Position numbers and translations under genes: made by a program. Positions 35,387-43,609 of a stretch of 64,000 bases of DNA are shown here, piece by piece. The notes beneath the pieces are model-generated. The model worked only from the letters and a program-made list of their open reading frames with translations. It had not been told where the DNA came from and did not search any database. Positions within the stretch are counted from its first letter, which is position 1. Every line of letters begins with the position of its first letter. Origin of the DNA: Paeniglutamicibacter quisquiliarum. GTDB lineage: Bacteria > Actinomycetota > Actinomycetes > Actinomycetales > Micrococcaceae. The stretch is taken from positions 124,001-188,000 of the forward strand of contig NZ_JAHRED010000001.1 of the NCBI RefSeq assembly GCF_019084045.1, written 5' to 3'.

Positions 35387-35991
35387 TCCAGTACAACTGG
35401 GCCCTGGTGCGCCACGGTGAAACCGAATGGAACCGCACGGGCCGGCTGCAGGGGCGATCCGACATCCCGCTGAACAACACCGGCCGGGCGCAGGCCCTGG
35501 CCGCGGCCGAGGAACTGGAGGCTCGGGGTCCCTGGGATCTGGTGGTCAGCTCGACCTTGGGCCGGGCACGTGAAACCGCGCGGATCATTGCCAAGCGGCT
35601 GGGAGCAGGTGCCGTGGTGGAGGTTCCTGCACTGGTGGAGCGCGACTACGGCCCGGCGGAGGGCGCAACCGTCGGGGGCATCGACGAGCAGGCGAAAACT
35701 GACCTGATGGCCGGCGGGGAAAGCACGGAATCGGTGGTGCTGCGAGGCACCGCGGCCTTGGCTTGGCTGGCCGCCTCCCACCGTGGGCGGCGTCTGGTCA
35801 TCGTCAGCCACGGGACACTTATTCGGCTGGTGCTCTCTGCAATCCACGGACGTGATTTCCCGCGGGTGGAAAACGGTGAGGTCATCGAACTTCAGGGTGG
35901 CTTCGCGACTGCAACGGTGGGTTCGGATCGAGGGCAAGAGACCGAGGTGGGACCGGAACCACGACAGTCCCTGTCCCACCCCCATCGCTAA
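35383..35991 (+). CDS. Histidine phosphatase family protein (phosphoglycerate mutase-like)
   Basis: A 202-aa branch-2-like histidine phosphatase with the phospho-histidine motif 'LVRHGETEWNRTGRLQGRSD' at residues 8-27 (catalytic His11), 'STLGRARETARII' and the second histidine in 'VIVSHGTLIRLVL'. These cytosolic enzymes hydrolyse small phosphomonoesters. Its ATGA overlap with the ABC ATPase makes it the last gene of the transporter operon, so an imported phosphoester is the probable substrate. The stop overlaps the convergent RidA gene by four bases. Confidence 0.88.
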   Translation: MIQYNWALVRHGETEWNRTGRLQGRSDIPLNNTGRAQALAAAEELEARGPWDLVVSSTLGRARETARIIAKRLGAGAVVEVPALVERDYGPAEGATVGGIDEQAKTDLMAGGESTESVVLRGTAALAWLAASHRGRRLVIVSHGTLIRLVLSAIHGRDFPRVENGEVIELQGGFATATVGSDRGQETEVGPEPRQSLSHPHR

Positions 35992-36350
35992 CTCGTGTGT
36001 GCCACGACTTCGATTTCCAGCATCGACGCATCCCTGAAGCGGGTCACTTCCACCGACGTCCGCGGCGGAATCGGGTGACCGTCCAGAAACGCATAATAGA
36101 TGGAGTTGAATTCCGGCAGGTTGTCGATATCGGACAGGTAGGCGTTGACCTTGACCAGCCTGCCGAGCCCCGAACCTGCCGACTCGAGGGTTGCGGAGAT
36201 CTTCTCCAGCACCAGCTTCACCTGGTCCGAGAAGGCGGCCGGGACAGCGCCGTCGGGGAGCCGGGGCAGGTGGCCCCCGGTCCACACGACTTCACCCACG
36301 CGTGCGAACATGGGCGGAACCGGCGCGCCGGAACTCACTTGGCCTGCCAT
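35988..36350 (-). CDS. RidA (YjgF/YER057c/UK114) family protein
   Basis: A 120-aa Rid-family protein. 'VGEVVWTGGHLPRLPDG', 'LGRLVKVNAYLSDIDNLPEFNSIYYAFL' (in part) and 'PPRTSVEVTRF' are family marks; the arginine in PPRTS is the residue that binds the substrate carboxylate in RidA. RidA proteins hydrolyse reactive imines/enamines made by PLP or flavin enzymes. It is the last gene of the eight-gene operon and overlaps the SBP gene by 16 bases, so it probably deals with an imine intermediate of the pathway encoded there. Confidence 0.87.
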   Translation of the reverse strand: MAGQVSSGAPVPPMFARVGEVVWTGGHLPRLPDGAVPAAFSDQVKLVLEKISATLESAGSGLGRLVKVNAYLSDIDNLPEFNSIYYAFLDGHPIPPRTSVEVTRFRDASMLEIEVVAHTS

Positions 36351-37429
36351 TCGCGGGCCTGCTTGATGACCGCCTTCGCGTCGAAGTCGTTGTACTTCTC
36401 GACAAGGTCGTAGTTGAACATCTTGTCCAAGGCGAAGTCGGAGGCCGAACCGGTGAGGATTCCGCCCTCAAGCCCGTCGTCGATCAGGCGCTGCATATCC
36501 TTCTCGGTCTGCTCACCGTAGCGTCCGGCGGATCCGACCTGTGCGGTGGTCTTCATGCGCAAGGCCAACTGGCCGGTGGCCATCTTCAGGTTTGCCGCCT
36601 CATCGCCCTGGGTCGGCTTGCTGGCGGGGAACTTTTCCCAGTGCATCTTCACCGCGGCCTCCGGGTTTTCCTGGGAGAAGACCAGGGCCTTGAAGAACGC
36701 GGTCCACAGTCCCGCCACCATGTCGGGCTTTTCGGAGACGTCCTTGGCTCGGCACACCAGCGAGGAGGTCCCGGTCATCGAGTCGGCCTCGGAGGCCACA
36801 TCCACCACCGGCTCGCCGAGCAGCGACTCGATGACCATGTTGGGGCCGTCGAATCCCGAGTACGCCTGGATGTCGTTGTTCTTGAAGGCCTGAGCCGTCT
36901 GGGCGCCGTAGCCCACGGACAGGAACTGGTCCTTGCTGGGCTCCACACCGTCGTACCGCATGCCGATGCTGGCGATGTCGGTGGCAATCGAGGTCAGCGA
37001 GGAAACGCCGATGCTCTTGCCCGCCAGGTCGCCGGAGGTCTTGATGCCCAGCGATTCGGGGGCGATGACGCGGAAGATGTTGCCAGTGGTGGTTCCGACG
37101 ATGACCAGGTTCGGGTCGTCCTCGATGGCGGAGAGCGCATTGTAGGTCGAGGCGTAGGTGCAGAAGGAGTTGCCGGAGGCCACCGACTGGATTGCCGCCA
37201 AGGCGGATTCGACCGGCTGCATCTCCACCTCGAGGCCCGCCTCCTTGAAGTAGCCCATGGATCCGGGGACCGTGGCGTAGCTGGCAGAGGTGGCGCTCAG
37301 CGACTGGTCCGCCACGGCGAAGGTGACACGGCTCAGTCCGTCGGCCTCCGAGGAGGAGCCCGCGCAACCGGTGAGTCCGATGGCCAGGGCGAGCGCGGCC
37401 GAGGACGCTGCGAGATTCTTGATTTTCAT
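36335..37429 (-). CDS. ABC transporter substrate-binding lipoprotein (NMT1/SsuA/ThiY type)
   Basis: A 364-aa binding protein. The lipobox 'LTGC' places the lipidated cysteine at residue 22. 'GYFKEAGLEVEMQPVESALAAIQSVASG' (in part) and 'VIAPESLGIKTSGDLAGKSIGV' are typical of the NMT1-like group that binds taurine, alkylsulfonates, nitrate, pyrimidines or thiamine precursors. The start at 37429 follows AAAGGA; the frame upstream to 37489 lies in the permease gene. Its permease and ATPase are encoded immediately upstream in the same operon. Ligand unknown. Confidence 0.87.
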   Translation of the reverse strand: MKIKNLAASSAALALAIGLTGCAGSSSEADGLSRVTFAVADQSLSATSASYATVPGSMGYFKEAGLEVEMQPVESALAAIQSVASGNSFCTYASTYNALSAIEDDPNLVIVGTTTGNIFRVIAPESLGIKTSGDLAGKSIGVSSLTSIATDIASIGMRYDGVEPSKDQFLSVGYGAQTAQAFKNNDIQAYSGFDGPNMVIESLLGEPVVDVASEADSMTGTSSLVCRAKDVSEKPDMVAGLWTAFFKALVFSQENPEAAVKMHWEKFPASKPTQGDEAANLKMATGQLALRMKTTAQVGSAGRYGEQTEKDMQRLIDDGLEGGILTGSASDFALDKMFNYDLVEKYNDFDAKAVIKQAREWQAK

Positions 37430-37442
37430 GAGTGGTCCTTTC

Positions 37443-38294
37443 CTACTGCTTGTAGTTCTTGAAAACGCGGTTGAGGATGGCCATGACAACCCAGATCATG
37501 GCGCCGAAGACACCGAGCACGATCAGCAACGCATAGGTCGTCGCGACGCTGCCGGTCTGGGTCGCCGACTGGATGGCAAAGCCCAGGCCCTGCCGGGCGG
37601 AGACGAACTCCGCGACGATGGTGCCGATCAGGGACAGCACCAGGGCCGTGTTCAGGGCCGGGAGGATGTAGCTGATGGCATTGGGGATCCGGAGCTTGAA
37701 GAGCACCTGCCAGGTGTTGGCCCGCATCGACTTGAACAGGTTGAGCTGGTCCACGTTGATGTTGGTGAGGCCGACCATGGCGTTGACCAATACCGGGAAG
37801 AAGGCCATGAGCGCCGCCAGCACGACCTTGGGCAGCAATCCATAACCGAAGGACGCAATGATCAACGGGGCGATGGCGACCTTGGGGAAGGTCTGGATGA
37901 TGACCAGGAACGGGTAGATGGCCTTCTGCAGCGACTCGGAGAAGACGAAGATGAAGCTGACCAAGAGCGCGGCCGCCGTCGCCACGAAAAACCCGATGAG
38001 CGTGACGTAGGCGGTGGCACCCAGGTTCTTCCATACCGCCCCGGTGGCGAACATGTCCTTCAGCGCCTTGCCGACCTCGTCGGGCGGGGCGACAACCAGC
38101 GGGGACACCCATTCCTTGTCCGTGGCGACGTTCCATAGGATGAACCCGCCGACCAGCAAGACAATGGCGATGACGCCCGCGCGGAACGACGTTGATTTCA
38201 GGGTGAGCGCCAGCCTGCACGGCAACTCGTCGGGCGACGTCGTGGTGACGGCCCCGGGCCTGTCGATCTGCTGTGTCTTCTCGAGGATGCTCAT
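37443..38294 (-). CDS. ABC transporter permease (SsuC/TauC type)
   Basis: A 283-aa permease with six helices and the EAA-like loop 'MRANTWQVLFKLRIPNAISYILPALNTAL' in part. N-terminal helix 'AGVIAIVLLVGGFILWNVATD', then a periplasmic segment with 'VVAPPDEVGKALKDMF', as in SsuC/TauC homologues. The start at 38294 overlaps the ATPase stop (ATGA). The much longer frame to 39395 is antisense/shadow. Partner of the ATPase 38291-39124 and the NMT1-type binding protein. Confidence 0.89.
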   Translation of the reverse strand: MSILEKTQQIDRPGAVTTTSPDELPCRLALTLKSTSFRAGVIAIVLLVGGFILWNVATDKEWVSPLVVAPPDEVGKALKDMFATGAVWKNLGATAYVTLIGFFVATAAALLVSFIFVFSESLQKAIYPFLVIIQTFPKVAIAPLIIASFGYGLLPKVVLAALMAFFPVLVNAMVGLTNINVDQLNLFKSMRANTWQVLFKLRIPNAISYILPALNTALVLSLIGTIVAEFVSARQGLGFAIQSATQTGSVATTYALLIVLGVFGAMIWVVMAILNRVFKNYKQ

Positions 38295-39124
38295 GATGCC
38301 TTCCGTTTCTGTTCCACGTCGTGGCCGGACTTGGCCTCTTCGAGGCTGAGCCGCACCGTGCGGATGAGATCGTAGAACTCTTGGCTGTTGCGGATGTCCC
38401 GGTGGCGGGGCCGCGCAAGCGGCACATCGATCACCTCGTGGACCGCGCCGGGACGCGCCTTCATGACCACGATCTGGTCGGAGAGGAACACGGCCTCGGA
38501 GATGCTGTGCGTGACGAAGACCAGGGTCTTGGGTTCGCGGGCCCAGAGGGAGAGCAACTCGTCGTTGAGGTCCTCCCGGGTGAACTCGTCCAGCGCGCCG
38601 AAGGGCTCGTCCATCAACAGCAGGTTGGGCCGGGAGATCAGGGACCTGGCGATGGCGGCGCGTTGTTCCATGCCGCCGGAGAGCTCGCGGGGGTAGTGTC
38701 CGGAGAAGTCTTCCAGGCCCATGACCTTGAGTAGCTGCTGGGCGCGGTCCCTGACCCCGGAATCGATCCGCTTGCCGGAGATCTGGATCGGCAGCAGCAG
38801 GTTGTCCATGACGCTGCGCCAGGGCAGCAGGGTGGGCTTCTGGAAGGCGACGCTGACGCCGTCCTGCGGCCCGGCCAGGGTCTTGCCGTCGATCACCACC
38901 CGACCGGAGGTGGCGGTTTCCAGTCCCGCCATGATCTTGAGCAGCGTGGACTTCCCGCACCCGCTGGGGCCGATGAGCGAGATGAACTTCCCTGCCTCGA
39001 ACTCCAGGGAGGTCTCCGCCAGCGCATGGATCGTCTTGCCCGCGCGGTGGTAGCGCTTGGTGACGGACTGGATGGAGATGCTGGTGGCCTGGGTGGCCGG
39101 CAATTCCGAGAGTGCAGCAGACAT
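38291..39124 (-). CDS. ABC transporter ATP-binding protein (SsuB/TauB type)
   Basis: A 277-aa ATPase. Walker A 'GPSGCGKST', signature 'LSGGMEQRAAIARSL', Walker B 'LLLMDEPFGALD' and H-loop 'VFVTHSISEAVFL' are all intact. The C-terminus is highly charged (Lys/Arg rich). Its ATG overlaps the stop of the M19 gene by one base (TAATG) and its stop overlaps the permease start, so all three are coupled. It energises uptake of the unknown substrate. Confidence 0.91.
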   Translation of the reverse strand: MSAALSELPATQATSISIQSVTKRYHRAGKTIHALAETSLEFEAGKFISLIGPSGCGKSTLLKIMAGLETATSGRVVIDGKTLAGPQDGVSVAFQKPTLLPWRSVMDNLLLPIQISGKRIDSGVRDRAQQLLKVMGLEDFSGHYPRELSGGMEQRAAIARSLISRPNLLLMDEPFGALDEFTREDLNDELLSLWAREPKTLVFVTHSISEAVFLSDQIVVMKARPGAVHEVIDVPLARPRHRDIRNSQEFYDLIRTVRLSLEEAKSGHDVEQKRKAS

Positions 39125-40083
39125 TACATGACCTCCTTGTAGTAGCGGTTCCAGTTTCCCCAGAGGATGTCGGCGGTTTCCCCTTCGCTGAATCCCACGC
39201 GCCGCAGGGCGGGACCGAACACGTGGAAATCACCGGGCCCCCGGTACCACTCGGTCTTGGTGGCGGTGGCGAGTCCCGGGCCGACGCTTGCGCCTTGTTG
39301 CGTGCGGAAACTCCAGCGCCCCTTGCGCATCCACGCCAGGTAAGCGGCGTCGCCGCCCTGGTTGTCGTCGGTACCGATGCCGATGTTCTCGGCACCGATC
39401 AACTCTGCGGTCCTGGCCACCATGGTTGCCCACTCGTCGGGGGATCCGTTGTAGCCGCGGGTGATGTTGTGATAGGTAGTCAGCCCGACCATGCCGCCGC
39501 GTGCCGCAAGTTCCTTCAGGATGTATGCGGGCTTGTTGCGGGGGTGGTCAACCAGGTCCGAGCAATTGGCGTGCGTCACCGCGACGGGCCTTGAGGAGGC
39601 CTGGATGGCCTCGAAGGAGGTGCGGTTTCCGACGTGCGAGAGGTCAACGACCATGCCGACGCGGTTCATTTCCCCCACGACCTCCTCGCCGAACCGGGTC
39701 AGTCCCGCGTCCTCGGGGTCGTAGCAGCTGCCGCCGATGTCGTTCTGGATGTTGTAGGTCAGTTGGGCCACGCGCACTCCCATCCTGTGGAACATCTCGA
39801 CGTAGCCGAGGCGTCCCTGGAGGAATGCGCTGTTCTGGAATCCCAGGATGATGGCCACGCGGCCCTGGGCGGCGATGGCCTCGATTTGGGCCGGCGAGGT
39901 GCCGAGCCCGGCCAGGTCGGCGTTGTCGGCGATGAGCCGGTGCCAGGTGACCAGCGAATCCATGGATTCGGTGGCGTCCTCCCAGAAGCCGCAGGTCACC
40001 GTGGCACAGCGAACGCCGCCGTCGACCAGGTCCTGCAGGCCCGCCCGGTCCAGGCGCGAACAGATCAAGCTATCCAAGTACAT
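39124..40083 (-). CDS. M19 (membrane dipeptidase)-like protein lacking several canonical metal ligands
   Basis: A 319-aa M19-fold protein: 'FHRMGVRVAQLTYNIQNDIGGSCYDPEDAGLTRFG' in part, 'VVDLSHVGNRTSFEAI', 'PVAVTHANCSDLVDHPRN' and 'ENIGIGTDDNQGG' are M19 marks. The two later histidines (His150, His171) are present. The N-terminal HxD pair is absent (the strand reads 'MYLDSLICSRLD'), and the bridging glutamate position reads 'LGFQNS' with Gln83. A subfamily of M19 proteins shows this GFQN form, so it is not obviously a dead gene, but it should not be a standard binuclear dipeptidase. AAGGA precedes ATG 40083. Confidence 0.8.
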   Translation of the reverse strand: MYLDSLICSRLDRAGLQDLVDGGVRCATVTCGFWEDATESMDSLVTWHRLIADNADLAGLGTSPAQIEAIAAQGRVAIILGFQNSAFLQGRLGYVEMFHRMGVRVAQLTYNIQNDIGGSCYDPEDAGLTRFGEEVVGEMNRVGMVVDLSHVGNRTSFEAIQASSRPVAVTHANCSDLVDHPRNKPAYILKELAARGGMVGLTTYHNITRGYNGSPDEWATMVARTAELIGAENIGIGTDDNQGGDAAYLAWMRKGRWSFRTQQGASVGPGLATATKTEWYRGPGDFHVFGPALRRVGFSEGETADILWGNWNRYYKEVM

Positions 40084-40092
40084 GCCGTTTCC

Positions 40093-40779
40093 TTACTTGA
40101 TCGCCAGGCGGCGAGCGGTGGGTGAAGGGGTGTTGCCGGTGTGGAACCGGGAGATCTCGGTGACGTGGCTCAGGGCCAGCGTCGAGGCGTTGTAGATGGG
40201 CCACCAGAGAGCAGGGGCGACGGTGATTCCCTCCACCAGGTCGCCGTGGCTGGAAGGCCGGGTTCCCTGGATGGCACCCCGGGCAAGAAAGGTCGCCGAG
40301 TTTTCGCCCTCGACGATCTGCACTTCAACGCCGCGGCGTGCCAGGCGGTGCACGACCCCGGCGAGGAAGCGGGGGCTGGCGACATTGACCACCGAGAGCG
40401 TCACGCTCCGGGAGTGGGCCAGCAGGGATTCGATGGCGTTGCCCACGATGGAGCCGATGACAAGTGAATGCTGGTGGCGGGCATCGATCCGGTGGCCTCC
40501 GTTGGAGGTGTCCACGCCGAGCCCGTCGGGGTGTACCGGGTGCGGGGAGGCGATGACCTCCATCAGTCCGGCCACGGCCTCGGCCTTGAGCAGCACCACG
40601 ACGTCGAGAAAGTTGTTGCGGGCCGCTGCCCAGGCCCCGTTGGGCACTCCCCGGTGCTGGAACACCCGCTCGCTGATGAGCGTGAGCTCGCGGCGCTTGA
40701 GCAGCAGCGGTTCGTCGCCGATTTCCTCCAGGTCGACCATGTCGTGATGGTCCTGGGCCGGGTTCATGGGATTCACCAC
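40093..40779 (-). CDS. Conserved-looking protein of unknown function (228 aa)
   Basis: I do not recognise this family. The predicted cytosolic alpha/beta protein has an N-terminal acidic region 'MVDLEEIGDEPLLLKRRELTLI', a mixed middle 'NNFLDVVVLLKAEAVAGLMEVIASPHPVHPDGLG' in part, and 'SLVIGSIVGNAIESLLAHSRSVTLSVVNVASPRF' (in part), with no signal peptide or membrane helix. GTG 40779 overlaps the IclR stop by seven bases; ATG 40767 is an alternative. It stands 9 bases before the M19 gene. The strict coupling on both sides makes it a pathway protein, perhaps an enzyme subunit. Confidence 0.6.
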   Translation of the reverse strand: MVNPMNPAQDHHDMVDLEEIGDEPLLLKRRELTLISERVFQHRGVPNGAWAAARNNFLDVVVLLKAEAVAGLMEVIASPHPVHPDGLGVDTSNGGHRIDARHQHSLVIGSIVGNAIESLLAHSRSVTLSVVNVASPRFLAGVVHRLARRGVEVQIVEGENSATFLARGAIQGTRPSSHGDLVEGITVAPALWWPIYNASTLALSHVTEISRFHTGNTPSPTARRLAIK

Positions 40780-41531
40780 TGGCTCATTCCGTTCTGTTGG
40801 TTCAGGATTTGCTGATTGATGGATTCCGCCCGGTCGACAAGTGCCGCCTCGACGGCGTCCGCATCATTGCGTGTTGCGGGCATGATGACGCTGAGCGCAC
40901 CGACGCAATGTCCGCGCAGGAACACCGGGCTGGCCACGGCGATGATCTCGTCCCCAAGCCAGCGCGAGTGGACCCGCGAGGCGCCGCGGGTCTTGACCCG
41001 GTGCACGATTTGCCGCAGCTCCTCCTCGTTGCTGTCGATCGCTGAGGATTCGATGAGTCCTGGCGCGTGGGCGAGGAACACCTGCCCGGAGGCCGAGGTG
41101 CGCAGCGAGAAGCGCGACTCGAGCCCGCTCCGTATCTGGATGGCGCGGTCGGGTTCGACGCGGTCGATGACGATCGGGCTTTCCTTGTCGAGGACCGCGT
41201 AGGACACCGCCGCATTCACGATCTGCACCAGGTCGTTCATTTCGGCCAGCAGCAGCGAGCGGATCCGGCCGTGCGGAGAGGCGTTCCTGGCCACCACGGC
41301 GGCGTGGAAACCCACCGAGTATTTTTGGTTCTCGCCCTGGACCAGCCAGTCCGCTGCCACCCCGGTGGTCAGGTATTGGTGGGTGACGTTGCGCGACCAG
41401 CCGAGCACCCGCGCCAGCTCGGAAACCCCCACGCCGTTCTTGTAGTCGGCCACTGCGTCGATGACCTGAAGCATCTTTACTCCGGTGCTCAGCAGGTTGG
41501 TGCCGCCGGTCGCTGTCTTTTCGATGGTCAT
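40773..41531 (-). CDS. IclR-like transcriptional regulator
   Basis: A 252-aa IclR-type protein. The wHTH is at about residues 13-65 ('STGVKMLQVIDAVADYKNGVGVSELARVLGWSRNVTHQYLTT' in part) and the effector domain has 'LRTSASGQVFLAHAPGL' and 'VASPVFLRGHCVGALSV'. Unusually it is encoded inside the operon rather than divergently: its ATG overlaps the stop of the 573-aa gene by one base and its stop overlaps the next gene by seven. It probably regulates the whole operon from the promoter upstream of 43252. Confidence 0.82.
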   Translation of the reverse strand: MTIEKTATGGTNLLSTGVKMLQVIDAVADYKNGVGVSELARVLGWSRNVTHQYLTTGVAADWLVQGENQKYSVGFHAAVVARNASPHGRIRSLLLAEMNDLVQIVNAAVSYAVLDKESPIVIDRVEPDRAIQIRSGLESRFSLRTSASGQVFLAHAPGLIESSAIDSNEEELRQIVHRVKTRGASRVHSRWLGDEIIAVASPVFLRGHCVGALSVIMPATRNDADAVEAALVDRAESINQQILNQQNGMSQW

Positions 41532-43252
41532 TATTTATCGCTCCATTGGACTGCGTCGATGACGGGCAGGGCATAGGTGTCGTGGCGCGGTGCCCAGTAC
41601 CAGTCCGCGGCTTCCGGGCCGCCCAGTTCGTCGCGGTAGGGGGCGCCGTCGAAGATGACTCCGCGCAGGATGCGCTCGAGCCTGTCCACCGTCTTGTCCA
41701 GTCCAAACGCGAAGCCGTTGAGGAGGTGGATGAGGTGGACGGGCACCAAATAGTCGTCCTTGATGTCCATGCGCGGGATGGCGTAGGGGAGATCGGCCAG
41801 GTTCTGCACGTGGGCGACGATCTGCTCGAGCGTCGGGTCGGCGACCAGCAGGGCGCCGACGGTCTCAAAACCGGCGTCCCTGTCGATCCGGCCCAGCAGG
41901 CGCTGGATCTCGCGTGGAATGTCGAACGCAAGGTCGACGGTGCCCTCGGGGACCTCGCTCGCCGGGCCGCACCGCGGTTCCTCCGAATCCCTGGACTTGT
42001 ACCAAACCCGGTTGGCTTCGTGGTCTGCGGCGAGCTGGAGATCCAGCGCCCAATCGAAGTGCTTCTCGATGTCCAGTCGCAGGGCGTCGATGGCCTGCGC
42101 GCCGTTGGCCAGCAAGCTCTCGTCGACAGCGTCGGCGAACAGGAATCCGTCGGTTGCCGTCGGATCCAGTTCCAGCATGATGGCGTGGATGGTCTCGATG
42201 GTCTCGGGGAGGAATATCCCGTTCATCGATTCCTCAAGTACGCGCAGGGGACGTGGGGAGCCGCTGGTGCGCGCGGCATCGATGAGGCGCTTGGCCGATC
42301 GGAGATCCGAGGAGATCTGTGGCCCGTTGGGGAGGGTGACATACCGCCCCACGTCTTGCTGGCGGTAGAGGATGGATCGGTTGACCAGGGTGTCGAGGCG
42401 TTCCCAGGCCGGGTCGTCGGCTGTGAGCGGCAGATCCAGCGCATGGGCAAGGGCCTTTTCGTACTGGCCAATGAGGGTGCCGATCAACTGGGGACGGTTG
42501 AAGGCAAAGAGCACCAGGCCCAGGGCCGAGCCATTTCCGATCGCGATGCCGCGGCGGATGGCCGGTGACAGGGTGGCGGCTCCATGGTTGTCGAGCCTGG
42601 CCAGGTGCTGGACCAGGTCGATGGAGAGCTCGCGCATCAGGTACGCGGAGAGCATTTGGGCGTGATAAGGGGCGCCGAGCGGATGCCCGGGACCGAGCTC
42701 CCGGAAATCCCGGGTGCCGAAGGTGCCGTTGCCGTCAAGGCCGGTGTTGCGCAAGAGGTAGCCGACCTCGGCGACGAGTTCCGTCTCAGGTTGGCTTCCT
42801 GCTGCCAGGCGCTCGCGCACGTGTTCGAAGAGGCGCACGCTTTGGTTGGCGCGGAACCAGGTGAGGGTCCCCGCCGGTGCCCGGCCGGCGTACAGCTTGG
42901 GCAGCTCGCGCCGGTTCTGTTCGATCCGCGCCGAATCCGGTTCGCCGTCCATGAGGCTGCCGAGCATGTCCCAGCTCGATCCGATGATCCTAGAGGTCCG
43001 ATTGACGGAACGTGGTTCGGACACGAATCCCACGAAGGACATGGTTCCCGAGGGGGTTTTGATTCGGTACACCATGGTGCCGTTTCCGGATGCGTCGACA
43101 TCGGTGCTCAGCAGCTCAATGTCCCAGCTCTCACGCACCATCTTGGCCACGAAGCTGCGCGCAGCGCTGAGCCTGTTCGGTTGGAGGGCGCCGAGCCAGC
43201 GTGGGTGCATGATCTGCTGTGGTGGTCTCGGGGGTGATGCGACGGTACTCAT
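41531..43252 (-). CDS. Large protein of unknown function (573 aa), first gene of an orphan catabolic operon
   Basis: I do not recognise this protein. It is soluble, without signal peptide or membrane helices. Noticeable blocks are 'MVYRIKTPSGTMSFVGFVSEP' near residue 60 (in part), 'GTFGTRDFRELGPGHPLGAPYHAQMLSAYLMREL' in part near 190, and 'WYKSRDSEEPRCGPASEVPEGTVDLAFDIPREIQ' in part near 410. The C-terminus ends 'DWYWAPRHDTYALPVIDAVQW'. The start is ATG 43252 with AAGGAC four bases upstream; 43276 lacks one. As first gene before IclR, M19 and ABC genes it is probably the key enzyme of the pathway. Length, charge spread and codon use look like a real gene. Confidence 0.65.
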   Translation of the reverse strand: MSTVASPPRPPQQIMHPRWLGALQPNRLSAARSFVAKMVRESWDIELLSTDVDASGNGTMVYRIKTPSGTMSFVGFVSEPRSVNRTSRIIGSSWDMLGSLMDGEPDSARIEQNRRELPKLYAGRAPAGTLTWFRANQSVRLFEHVRERLAAGSQPETELVAEVGYLLRNTGLDGNGTFGTRDFRELGPGHPLGAPYHAQMLSAYLMRELSIDLVQHLARLDNHGAATLSPAIRRGIAIGNGSALGLVLFAFNRPQLIGTLIGQYEKALAHALDLPLTADDPAWERLDTLVNRSILYRQQDVGRYVTLPNGPQISSDLRSAKRLIDAARTSGSPRPLRVLEESMNGIFLPETIETIHAIMLELDPTATDGFLFADAVDESLLANGAQAIDALRLDIEKHFDWALDLQLAADHEANRVWYKSRDSEEPRCGPASEVPEGTVDLAFDIPREIQRLLGRIDRDAGFETVGALLVADPTLEQIVAHVQNLADLPYAIPRMDIKDDYLVPVHLIHLLNGFAFGLDKTVDRLERILRGVIFDGAPYRDELGGPEAADWYWAPRHDTYALPVIDAVQWSDK

Positions 43253-43609
43253 GAACGTCCTTGTGTGTAGGTCCAATTGCGGTGGCTGTCCTGCATGTAA
43301 GGACTCGATCCTCTGGAAAGCGACAAGAATCTAGCATTGTGATTTGGATCGCACAAGGGTTTATTTTGAATCGCGTGTGTGTGACGCGAAATCGCTGGAC
43401 CGGGAGGTCTTCGCCCCGCCGCCCGGTGACGTGCGGGATTGCGGGGGAGCCGTGGCTCCAATGCCCGGTCCATGAAATTGCCGGGGTTGTCGATGTGGGT
43501 ACTGGGGGCCGTACCTGCCTGGGTCCTGGCCCCGGGCCGGAATACGGTTCCACCATGCCGGGAACGGTTTCACGTGGACGTGTCGGCCGCGCACGCTAGT
43601 CTTGCACCC
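43253..43609. promoter_or_regulatory. 357-bp divergent intergenic region of the orphan operon
   Basis: No gene is supported. Near the operon start is the imperfect dyad TTGTGATTTGGATCGCACAA (43337-43356). Nearer the VOC gene the motif ACGGTTCCAC (43543-43552) recurs as ACGGTTTCAC (43563-43572), 20 bp apart. One of these may be the IclR-type operator; neither is strong. Confidence 0.35.

Noticed and set aside
37443-39395. Extension of the permease frame to 650 codons (apparent fusion)
   Set aside because: The upstream part is out of frame with the real ATPase and M19 genes; the permease starts at 38294 with an ATGA overlap.
43439-43609. N-terminal extension of the VOC gene to 186 codons
   Set aside because: The added part has no homology to the family and codes through the divergent promoter; the family start is ATG 43610.
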